DNA of 5,739 bases from Candidatus Spyradosoma merdigallinarum (GTDB lineage: Bacteria; Verrucomicrobiota; Verrucomicrobiia; Opitutales; UBA953): NCBI GenBank assembly GCA_018713755.1, contig DVOG01000093.1, positions 1 through 5,739 of the forward strand, in the 5' to 3' direction. Shown here piece by piece: positions 1 through 5,739 of the stretch (positions are counted from its first letter, which is position 1; each line of letters opens with the position of its first letter). Under the pieces are notes generated by a model, which saw only the letters and a program-made list of their open reading frames with translations, did not search any database and had not been told where the DNA came from. The translations under genes and the position numbers were made by a program.

Positions 1-2655
1 GGTTTTCCCGCCGACGCCGGCGGAAGCGCCGTCGGCCGCCCCCTGCAGCGGCGCGCTTTCCGAGAAAAGGAGCTTCTGCCGCGCGGGAACGGTCGAAAAC
101 TTCAGCGTTCCCGCCGCCGGCTTCTGCGTCCCGCCCCATTTCAGGCGCGCGGAAACGACGATTTCTCCGGGCTCCGTTCCCGCGCGAATCAGCACGGGCG
201 CCGTGCCCCAGGAAATTTTCCGCTCTCCCGCGCCGAGCAGCGTTCCCGCGCCGTCGACGCCGAAAACGATTTCCTCGTCGTTGAGCCGCTTCACGACGCC
301 GTTTTCGTCGACGAGCTCCGCGACGACGACGGCGACGGACGAGCCGTCCGCCTCCACGGGAGCGCACGAGTCCAGCGTCAGCCGCAACGCGCTCGGACGG
401 CGCGACGGCGCGACGACGTCGCGGCAGACGACTTTTCCGTCGACGATGCCTTCGGCGACGATCGTGTCCAGCTCGCTGTGGCGTTCCCGCATCTTGCGCG
501 TGATTTCCTTGCTCTTCTGGAAATCCCAAGCGTTTTCGAAGACGAGCGGCGCGTTGGGCAGCGCGGGCTTGCTCGCCGTGCCCTTGACGACTTTCTTCGT
601 CACGGCGGGGCGTCCCTGCGAAACGAGGCGCACTTCGTCGCAGTTGGAGAAAACGGTGACGTCCTTCGGCGAGAACGGCGTTCCCGCGTGCGCGATTTTC
701 ACCATCGGCCCGGAGCCGACGTTCGCTGCGGATTTCTCCGTCGGGCGCTGCGCCATGAAGCCCCAGCAGGAATATTTCGGCTGGCGGAACGCGTCGTAGA
801 TGCCTCCGTAGAACGTGTCGGGATGATAGCCGCGCTGATGGTCGAACGGGTGCCAAAGCGCGCCGCCGACGTGATAGTCCGGCGCTTTGAAAAGCGTGTC
901 CCAGCACGTGTAGACGTAATCCGGCTTCAGATAATGCTTCGCCTGCACGAGCATCGGAATTTCGCCCCAGCCGCGCGCGGCGCGGGAAGAGGAATTGTGC
1001 GCGGTCCACGAGTCGACGTTGTCGCCGAATTCCCGGCAGAAATAAGCTTTCCCGGGACGGATTTTATCCTTGGCGCCGGCGCCCTCGCCCGTCGCCGGGT
1101 GCGAATACATCACGTCGTAATGCTCGCTTCCGCGGGACTGCTTGTCGCTCGCCGTGTAGCACGGCGGGAACGGGAACTCCTCGCGCACGGCGTCGTGCGC
1201 GCGCTTCGCGAAATGCGCCGGGTAGTAGGATTCGTTCAGAATCGGCTCCCACATGAGCACGCACGGACGGTTGCGGTCGCGGCGCACCATGTTGCGGATG
1301 TCGTCGTAAACGCGGTTTTCGAACGCGGGAGCGTTGTTCCAGAACTGCCATCCCGGCGTGGCGACGATGACGAAAAGCCCGAGGCGGTCGCACGCGTCCA
1401 TGAACGCGGGATCCATCGGGTAATGCGCGCAGCGCACGAGGCGCAGCCCCGCCGCGCGCAGCTTCACGGCGTCCTGCCATTGCAGGTTGTTCGGAACGGC
1501 GTTCCCGATTTCGGCGAAATCCTGGTGGCGGTTCCCGCCGATGAGTTTCTGCGGGAACGGCTTGCCGTTGAGCGAAAAGCCCTTTTCGTCGAGCGTGAAC
1601 GTGCGGATGCCGAAAGGAATGCGCGCCGCGTCGAAAACCGTGTTCCCGTCGACGAGCTCGACGAGAAATTCCGTCAGCGCGGGATTGTCCGGCGTCCACA
1701 AGTCTTTTTCGGCGACGCGCACGGAAAAGATTTTTTCGAACGTCGCGTTCGCCGCCCGCGCCTCCGCCTCGGGAAGAGCGATTTCGCCGAGCAATTCGAA
1801 TTCCCCGTTCCCGCGGGAACGGCTGACGCGCACGCGCAGATTTTTCCCGTCCGGATTTTTCGCGTTCACCTTCACGCCGACGCGGGCCTCGCCCTTGCGC
1901 AAATCAAGCGCGCGCGTCGAAAGAAACACGCCGCGGAAATCGCCCGCGCGCGCGGGGACGGCCTCGTTCGCGTCCGTGATGCGCGTCTTGTCGGTCGCGA
2001 TCAGAAAAACGTCGCGGTAAATGCCGCCGAAATAGCAGAAGTCGAGCGAGTCCTGCGGCTTTCCCGGCGGGTAAGACACGTCGTCGGCATTGTCGGCGCG
2101 CACGGCGACGACGTTCTCCTTCCCGTATTCGAGCGCGCCGCTCACGTCGACGACGATCGGCAGATAGCCGCCGAAATGCTCGGCGGCAAGCTTGCCGTTG
2201 ACGAAAATTTTCGCCTTGCCCATCACGCCCTCGAAATACAGCGCGACGCGCCGCGAAGCCATTTCCCGCGGCGCGGAAAACGTTTTCCGATACCAGACCG
2301 GCCCGCGGTAATTCACGCCGCCGCTCGCCGTTTCCGGCAAAATTTCGATGCCGTGCGGCACGTTGACCGTCGCCCAGGAGGAATCGTCGAAATCGCGCGC
2401 GGAGGCCGCGGGAACGTCGCCTTTGAAGAAGCGCCAGCCGACGTTGAGATTGCGCTCGTCGCGCTGCGGGACGGGCAGCGTTCCCGCCACGGTGAACTGC
2501 GGCGGAGCGAGCGTCGTTCCCGCCGCGCCGTCGAACGACGGAAGCGCCGTTCCGTTCGCCGCGGAAAATTCCTGCGCCTGCGCGCAGAAAGGAAGCGCCG
2601 CGAGGAAAAAGGGAAGGCAGCGCAGGAGTCCGGTGGGGGGCTTCGGGGTGAACAT
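1..2655 (-). CDS. Secreted glycoside hydrolase family 2 enzyme, beta-galactosidase-like, C-terminus cut by window edge
   Basis: The frame is open for 885 codons from the ATG at 2655 to base 1, with no stop reached. Residues 1-27 form a Sec signal peptide (basic start, hydrophobic LPFFLAALPF, cleavage after AQA), so the protein is exported. The GH2 order follows. The N-terminal sugar-binding jelly roll is about 66-222, with VNYRGPVWYRKTF (114-126), FVNGK (151-155), GGY (162-164) and GGIYRDVFL (210-218). An Ig-like domain leads to FGIRTF (348-353). The catalytic barrel has GGNRHQDF (373-380), VRCAHYP (407-413) and ACDRLGLFV (421-429). The likely acid/base is Glu475 in WEPILNES, and the likely nucleophile is Glu542 in CREFGD. 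C-terminal Ig-like domains follow (about 660-690 and 755-840). The family acts by a retaining mechanism on beta-galactosides, and sometimes on glucuronides, mannosides or other sugars. The exact substrate cannot be read from sequence; the retained Asn474-Glu475 pair and paired histidines (377, 411) fit the LacZ-like type. The start is supported by an AGGA 9 nt upstream and by the signal peptide beginning at once. Confidence 0.94.
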   Translation of the reverse strand, partial: MFTPKPPTGLLRCLPFFLAALPFCAQAQEFSAANGTALPSFDGAAGTTLAPPQFTVAGTLPVPQRDERNLNVGWRFFKGDVPAASARDFDDSSWATVNVPHGIEILPETASGGVNYRGPVWYRKTFSAPREMASRRVALYFEGVMGKAKIFVNGKLAAEHFGGYLPIVVDVSGALEYGKENVVAVRADNADDVSYPPGKPQDSLDFCYFGGIYRDVFLIATDKTRITDANEAVPARAGDFRGVFLSTRALDLRKGEARVGVKVNAKNPDGKNLRVRVSRSRGNGEFELLGEIALPEAEARAANATFEKIFSVRVAEKDLWTPDNPALTEFLVELVDGNTVFDAARIPFGIRTFTLDEKGFSLNGKPFPQKLIGGNRHQDFAEIGNAVPNNLQWQDAVKLRAAGLRLVRCAHYPMDPAFMDACDRLGLFVIVATPGWQFWNNAPAFENRVYDDIRNMVRRDRNRPCVLMWEPILNESYYPAHFAKRAHDAVREEFPFPPCYTASDKQSRGSEHYDVMYSHPATGEGAGAKDKIRPGKAYFCREFGDNVDSWTAHNSSSRAARGWGEIPMLVQAKHYLKPDYVYTCWDTLFKAPDYHVGGALWHPFDHQRGYHPDTFYGGIYDAFRQPKYSCWGFMAQRPTEKSAANVGSGPMVKIAHAGTPFSPKDVTVFSNCDEVRLVSQGRPAVTKKVVKGTASKPALPNAPLVFENAWDFQKSKEITRKMRERHSELDTIVAEGIVDGKVVCRDVVAPSRRPSALRLTLDSCAPVEADGSSVAVVVAELVDENGVVKRLNDEEIVFGVDGAGTLLGAGERKISWGTAPVLIRAGTEPGEIVVSARLKWGGTQKPAAGTLKFSTVPARQKLLFSESAPLQGAADGASAGVGGKT
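1805..1822. repeat. 18-bp perfect palindrome made of two head-to-head 9-mer copies
   Basis: CCGTTCCCGCGGGAACGG reads identically on both strands. It consists of one CGTTCCCGC (1806-1814) and one GCGGGAACG (1813-1821) sharing the central GC. It lies inside the GH2 coding region, where it encodes SRGNG in a linker-like stretch of the Ig-like domain. It may simply be a chance juxtaposition of two copies of a very common word, or a symmetric protein-binding site. Confidence 0.6.
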
Positions 2656-2664
2656 GGCGGCAAA

Positions 2665-2668
2665 TCCT
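2665..2668 (-). promoter_or_regulatory. Ribosome binding site of the GH2 gene
   Basis: AGGA on the minus strand lies 9 nt before the ATG at 2655. It is a short Shine-Dalgarno match at a normal distance and supports this ATG over an in-frame TTG at 2673-2671, which would lie 18 nt earlier and add only six residues ahead of the signal peptide. Confidence 0.5.
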
Positions 2669-2690
2669 GCCAAAAAGAATAATCTTGGCA
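2668..2690. repeat. Inverted repeat TGCCAA-N11-TTGGCA upstream of GH2
   Basis: Perfect 6-bp arms at 2668-2673 and 2685-2690 flank an 11-bp AT-rich centre, just upstream of the GH2 start and touching its ribosome binding site. The position and symmetry fit an operator for a dimeric regulator of carbohydrate genes, or a weak RNA hairpin that could mask the ribosome binding site. Arms this short can arise by chance, and no known operator consensus is matched with confidence. Confidence 0.3.
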
Positions 2691-2721
2691 AGCGCCTTTT
2701 CCCGCGTTCCCGCGAAAGAAC

Positions 2722-5700
2722 TCACTGCCGCAAAAGAAAATCCCGCAGTTCCCGCAGCCGCCGGAACGGGTCGAGCGAAGACAGCCGCGGGAAATTCGCG
2801 CCGACGCGGACGTAATCCCCGTTGCGGCGACGCGCGCGAATCGCGCCGGCCTCCGTCTCGAGCTCGACGATGCCGTGCGCCTCGGCGACGCAGCGCAGCT
2901 CCGCGACGGCGCAGAACGCCCGCGCTTCCGGCGGAAGCTTCCCGAAGCGGTCCTCCATCGACTCGGCGACGGCGCGCACTTCATCCGGCGTTCCCGCCGT
3001 GGCGAGCCGACGAAACGCGTCGATGCGCACGCGGATGTCGGAAATGTATTCGGCGGGCAGCGTCGCGACGATGATTTCGCCGACGGCGGCGGCGTTTTCC
3101 TCGTCCTTGAGAATGCGGTATTCGCTGCGCGCGTCTTTCGCGCCGGACTCCGGCAGCCGCGAAAACTGCACGAAATCGAGCCGGATTTCCGCGCGGAAAA
3201 TTTTCGCCGGATTCTTCTCGCCTTTGAGCACGGCGATGCTCTGCCGCAGCAGGCGGCAGTAAAGCTCGAAGCCGACGCCGGCGATGTGCCCGCTCTGCTT
3301 CGTGCCGAGAATGTTTCCCGCGCCGCGCAGCTCGAGGTCGCGCATCGCGATGCGGAAACCCGCGCCGAGCTGGTTGAACTGCCGCAGCGCGGAAAGGCGC
3401 TTCTTCGCCGTTTCCAAAAGCGCGCGGTGCCGATGCAGCAGCAGATACGCGTAGGCCTGTCGGTTGAAGCGCCCGACGCGCCCGCGCAGCTGATAAAGCT
3501 GAGAAAGCCCGAAACGGTCCGCCGCCTCGATGATGATCGTGTTGCAGTTCGGAATGTCCAGCCCGGTTTCGATGATCGTCGTGCACACGAGCACGTCGGA
3601 CGTTCCCGCGACGAAATCCGTCATCACGCGCTCCAGTTCCCGCTCCTCCATCTGCCCGTGCCCGACGGCGATCCGCGCCTCGGGGACGAGCCGCCGCAGC
3701 AGCGCGGCGACTTCGTAAATCGTGTCGACGCGGTTGTGCAGATAAAACACCTGTCCGCCGCGCGAAATTTCGTGAAGAATCGCCTCCTTGACGAGCTTCG
3801 GGTCGTAAGTGCGCACGACGGTGCGGATCGGAAGCCGTTCCCGCGGCGCCGTTTCGATGACGCTCAGATCGCGCGCGCCCATCAGCGCCAGATAAAGCGT
3901 GCGCGGGATCGGCGTCGCGCTCATCGCGAGCACGTCGACGTTTTCCCGCAGGCGCTTGATTTTTTCCTTCTGCTTCACGCCGAAGCGGTGTTCCTCGTCG
4001 ATGACGAGCAGCCCGAGCTTCTTGAATTTCACGGCGGAGGAAAGCAGCGCGTGCGTGCCGATCACGACGTCGATTTCCCCGCTCGCGAGCTGCGCGAGGA
4101 TTTTCGTCCGCTGCGAAACCGTGCGGAAGCGCGACAGCATTTCCACGGCGACGGGATACTGCGCGAAACGGTCGCGGAACGTGTTGAAATGCTGCTGCGC
4201 GAGCACCGTCGTCGGCGCGAGAAAGGCGACTTGAAAGCCGCTGAGCACCGCCTTGAACGCGGCGCGAATCGCGACTTCCGTCTTCCCGTAGCCGACGTCG
4301 CCGCAGACGAGGCGGTCCATCGGCGAAGCGCGCTCCATGTCGAGCTTCGTCTCGGCGATCGCCTTCGCCTGGTCGGGCGTTTCCGTGAACGGGAACGCCC
4401 GTTCGAATTCCCGCAGCCACGGGAGCGACTCGTCCGGCTGCGCGGCGAAGCCGGGCTTCGTCTGCCGCTTCGCCTGCAGCGCGAGCAGCTCCGCGGCGAA
4501 ATCGAGCGTCGCCTTTTCTGCCGCCCTGCGCGTTTTTTCCCAAGAGTTCCCGCCGACTTTTCCGAGCTTCGGAAGCGTCTTGCGCAGCCCGACGTAGCGC
4601 GAAAGCAGATGCGCTTCGCGCAGCGGCACGTAGAGCGTGACGCGGTTTTCGAACTCGAGCGCGAGCATTTCCTCCTTCGTTCCCGCGGCGCGGTCGAAAA
4701 GCTTGATGCCGCGGTAAATGCAGACGCCGTGCTGCAGGTGGACGAGCAGATCGCCGTCCGCCAGCTCGTTGAAATCGAGCAGCTGTTCCACGCGCGACTT
4801 GTGCGGAAGGCGGCGGGAACGCACGCGGGAAATGCGCCGGCGGCTGCGCCCGAAAAGCTCGCGCTCCGTCGCGACGACGAGCGCGCGCCCCGCGCCCGCG
4901 GCGGGAGAAACGCGGAAGCCCGCGCTGACGTTCCCGCGCAGGATTTCCGGCGAAAACGCCTTGCCCAGCGTTCCCGCCTGCTTTTCCTCGTCGAGAATTT
5001 CGCGCAGACGCTCTTCCCCGCCCTCGCTTTCGACGACGATGACGACGCGCTCGCCGCGCCGCGACCAGGCGTCGAGCCGCACGAGCACGCGTCGGCGAAT
5101 CTCCTCCGCTTCCGCAAGGCGTTCCGCGCCGACGGCGGAAGAAATTTCCCCGCGCGTGATTTCCTCCAAATCCTCGCAGCGCCAAGCGGTCTCGGCGGCG
5201 TTCCCGCCCCGCAGCGCTTCGGGAATTTCGTCGAGCGAAGAAAAGCCGCGGACGCGCCAGTTTTTCTCCGCGGCGCGCGCGAGCAGACTTTCGCAGGAAT
5301 CCAGCGTCTCCGGCTCGGCGAAGACGATCGCCGTTCCCGCGGGAAAATAGTCGAACAGCGCGCCGGCGCGCGGCGGTTCGGCGGAAGCGTCCGAGGCCGT
5401 TCCCGCGGCGACGACGATTTTTTCCAGCTTCCGCAGGCTGCGCTGCGTCTCGGGATCGAATTCGCGCAGCGCCTCGATTTCGTCGCCGAAAAAATCGATG
5501 CGCACGGGCGCGGAGGCGTTCAGCGGGTAGACGTCGATGAGCCCGCCGCGCACGGAAAACTGCCCCGGCGCCTCGCAGAGCGCCTCGTTGTCGTAATCGA
5601 AATCGCAGGCAAGCTTTTCCGCGACTTCGCGCAGCGAGATTTTCATGCCGCGGGAAAGCGTCAGCTCCGCGCGCGCCAGCGCCGACGGAGCGGGAACGGG

Positions 5701-5739
5701 CTGCTCCAGCGCGGCGGGCGTGCAGGCGAGGATCAGCGG
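2722..5739 (-). CDS. mfd: Transcription-repair coupling factor Mfd, N-terminus cut by window edge
   Basis: Mfd is a cytoplasmic ATP-driven DNA translocase. It pushes stalled RNA polymerase off damaged template and recruits UvrA for nucleotide excision repair. The frame is open from the TGA at 2722-2724 to the window end, giving 1005 codons. The ATG at 5646 is internal, since 31 further in-frame codons continue upstream and about 100 residues appear to be missing. Numbering from that internal Met: the end of the UvrB-like module with GQFSVRGGLIDVYP (28-41) and FDPETQRS (63-70); the RNA-polymerase-interacting domain with GDLLVHLQHGVCIYRG (298-313); helicase motif I GDVGYGKTE (449-457, Lys455); Ia APTTVLAQQ (477-485); II DEEH (550-553); III SATPIPRT (576-583); V TTIIETGLDIP (689-699); VI QLRGRVGR (719-726); the TRG segment LELRGAGNILGTKQSGH (771-787); and the C-terminal TRCF domain with LPAEYISDIRVRI (863-875) and DRFGKLP (899-905). 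All key motor residues are intact and no frameshift is seen. The RID motif GVCIYRG departs from the usual GIGRYxG form. Confidence 0.97.
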   Translation of the reverse strand, partial: PLILACTPAALEQPVPAPSALARAELTLSRGMKISLREVAEKLACDFDYDNEALCEAPGQFSVRGGLIDVYPLNASAPVRIDFFGDEIEALREFDPETQRSLRKLEKIVVAAGTASDASAEPPRAGALFDYFPAGTAIVFAEPETLDSCESLLARAAEKNWRVRGFSSLDEIPEALRGGNAAETAWRCEDLEEITRGEISSAVGAERLAEAEEIRRRVLVRLDAWSRRGERVVIVVESEGGEERLREILDEEKQAGTLGKAFSPEILRGNVSAGFRVSPAAGAGRALVVATERELFGRSRRRISRVRSRRLPHKSRVEQLLDFNELADGDLLVHLQHGVCIYRGIKLFDRAAGTKEEMLALEFENRVTLYVPLREAHLLSRYVGLRKTLPKLGKVGGNSWEKTRRAAEKATLDFAAELLALQAKRQTKPGFAAQPDESLPWLREFERAFPFTETPDQAKAIAETKLDMERASPMDRLVCGDVGYGKTEVAIRAAFKAVLSGFQVAFLAPTTVLAQQHFNTFRDRFAQYPVAVEMLSRFRTVSQRTKILAQLASGEIDVVIGTHALLSSAVKFKKLGLLVIDEEHRFGVKQKEKIKRLRENVDVLAMSATPIPRTLYLALMGARDLSVIETAPRERLPIRTVVRTYDPKLVKEAILHEISRGGQVFYLHNRVDTIYEVAALLRRLVPEARIAVGHGQMEERELERVMTDFVAGTSDVLVCTTIIETGLDIPNCNTIIIEAADRFGLSQLYQLRGRVGRFNRQAYAYLLLHRHRALLETAKKRLSALRQFNQLGAGFRIAMRDLELRGAGNILGTKQSGHIAGVGFELYCRLLRQSIAVLKGEKNPAKIFRAEIRLDFVQFSRLPESGAKDARSEYRILKDEENAAAVGEIIVATLPAEYISDIRVRIDAFRRLATAGTPDEVRAVAESMEDRFGKLPPEARAFCAVAELRCVAEAHGIVELETEAGAIRARRRNGDYVRVGANFPRLSSLDPFRRLRELRDFLLRQ
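5334..5345. repeat. 12-bp perfect palindrome TTCCCGCGGGAA in mfd
   Basis: A full 9-mer copy (5332-5340) runs into a reverse 6-mer CGGGAA (5340-5345), giving a shorter version of the symmetric arrangement at 1805-1822. It encodes part of FPAGT in the poorly conserved region of Mfd after the UvrB-like module. Confidence 0.5.

Larger units (their letters stand above)
2656..2721 (-). promoter_or_regulatory. 66-bp spacer between mfd and the GH2 gene, AT-rich patch
   Basis: This spacer separates the mfd stop from the GH2 start. Bases about 2671-2686 are AT-rich (ATTATTCTTTTT on the minus strand) in an otherwise GC-rich window. That fits promoter or leader DNA, but no -35/-10 pair is clear enough to call. 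A weak candidate is TTGCCA as -35 with no good -10. The spacer also holds one copy of the repeated 9-mer (2705-2713), an inverted repeat (2668-2690) and the GH2 ribosome binding site. No convincing intrinsic terminator is seen, so transcription from mfd into GH2 is possible. Confidence 0.4.
83..5698. repeat. Dispersed over-represented 9-mer CGTTCCCGC / GCGGGAACG (25 copies)
   Basis: Plus-orientation CGTTCCCGC starts at 106, 175, 241, 482, 679, 1806, 2479, 2515, 2705, 2989, 3601, 3836, 4678, 4929, 4969, 5199, 5332 and 5398. The reverse form GCGGGAACG starts at 83, 1164, 1551, 1813, 2408, 4813 and 5690. Eight further copies match only the central 7 bases: 1171-1177, 1501-1507, 1531-1537, 1642-1648, 2748-2754, 3636-3642, 4390-4396 and 4546-4552. 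Positions were counted by hand. Assuming 65% GC and independent bases, about 1.3 7-mers and 0.13 9-mers would be expected. Copies lie in both genes and once in the spacer. They are not tandem and not flanked by other shared sequence. The role is unknown; candidates are a DNA-uptake-type word, a HIP1-like iterated word, a Chi/KOPS-type signal or a modification target. Confidence 0.85.

Noticed and set aside
203..799. Plus-strand 198-codon Ser/Thr-rich frame, and similar short plus-strand frames near 1487-2020, 4337-4597 and 4718-5350
   Set aside because: They are the Ser/Arg-rich shadow frame of the opposite-strand genes; no ribosome binding site or domain supports them.
2581..2590. Lipoprotein signal with Cys24 of the GH2 protein as the lipidated residue
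   Set aside because: The sequence LPFC lacks the small residue expected before the cysteine; the AQA cleavage site just after fits ordinary signal peptidase I better.
478..2682. A 734-codon open frame on the plus strand opposite the GH2 gene
   Set aside because: It is antisense to a clear GH2 gene, is extremely rich in Arg/Ala/Val/His, and shows no recognisable domain. Such frames are expected opposite GC-rich genes.
2703..2714. CGCG-GGAA-CGCG hairpin after the mfd stop as an intrinsic terminator
   Set aside because: The stem is only 4 bp and is followed by GGAAAAGG, not a T-run; it is just the spacer copy of the repeated word with its symmetric flanks. The T-run nearer GH2 is not preceded by a GC stem.
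2656..2724. Stop-codon read-through fusing Mfd to the GH2 protein, since both share the same frame
   Set aside because: The mfd TGA follows a normal Mfd C-terminus and the GH2 protein has its own start, ribosome binding site and signal peptide. The shared frame has a one-in-three chance.
253..3939. Frequent GTCGAC hexamers
   Set aside because: They mostly encode Val-Asp with this genome's preferred GTC and GAC codons, so codon bias is enough to explain them.
2981..5185. A 734-codon minus-strand open frame overlapping mfd in another frame
   Set aside because: It lies within the coding frame of mfd, with low-complexity Arg/Ala/Gly-rich sequence and no motifs. The equal length to the plus-strand frame is coincidence.
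1..5739. CRISPR arrays, insertion sequences, tRNA or rRNA genes
   Set aside because: No regularly spaced long repeats, transposase motifs, terminal inverted repeats or RNA gene signatures were seen; both strands are accounted for by two coding regions and a 66-bp spacer.

Overview
This is a GC-rich bacterial window (roughly two thirds G+C by eye) with two genes, both on the minus strand, covering nearly all of it. Reading in the direction of transcription, from high to low coordinates, the window opens inside mfd, the transcription-repair coupling factor. It runs to a TGA at 2722-2724 and lacks only its N-terminal part, roughly 100 residues. After 66 bp comes a secreted glycoside hydrolase family 2 enzyme (beta-galactosidase-like). 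It starts with an ATG at 2655 and runs off the low-coordinate edge after 885 codons without a stop. No gene on the plus strand is convincing; long plus-strand open frames are shadows of the GC-rich coding strands.

The two genes have no obvious functional link. Mfd removes stalled RNA polymerase and recruits UvrA for repair. The GH2 protein carries a Sec signal peptide and should act outside the cytoplasm on beta-linked sugars. The 66-bp spacer allows read-through, but it is also a local AT-rich patch with an inverted repeat, so GH2 may have its own control. Secreted GH2 enzymes of this type are common in polysaccharide-degrading Bacteroidota and Planctomycetota-Verrucomicrobiota-Lentisphaerota lineages. 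The high GC content makes the second group more likely, but this is an inference and not a taxonomic call.

The most striking feature is a short DNA word. By hand count, the 7-mer GTTCCCG (either strand) occurs 33 times in 5.7 kb. In 25 of these it is extended to the 9-mer CGTTCCCGC / GCGGGAACG, about one per 230 bp. At 65% GC, chance would give about one 7-mer and about 0.1 9-mer. The word occurs in both genes, in the spacer, in all reading frames and in both orientations (18:7 biased). It creates recurrent Ala-Gly-Thr tripeptides in two unrelated proteins. It is absent from long stretches encoding the Mfd motor core and the GH2 nucleophile region. This looks like a genome-wide DNA-level signal (uptake-sequence-like, HIP1-like, Chi/KOPS-like or modification-linked) and not a gene-specific element.
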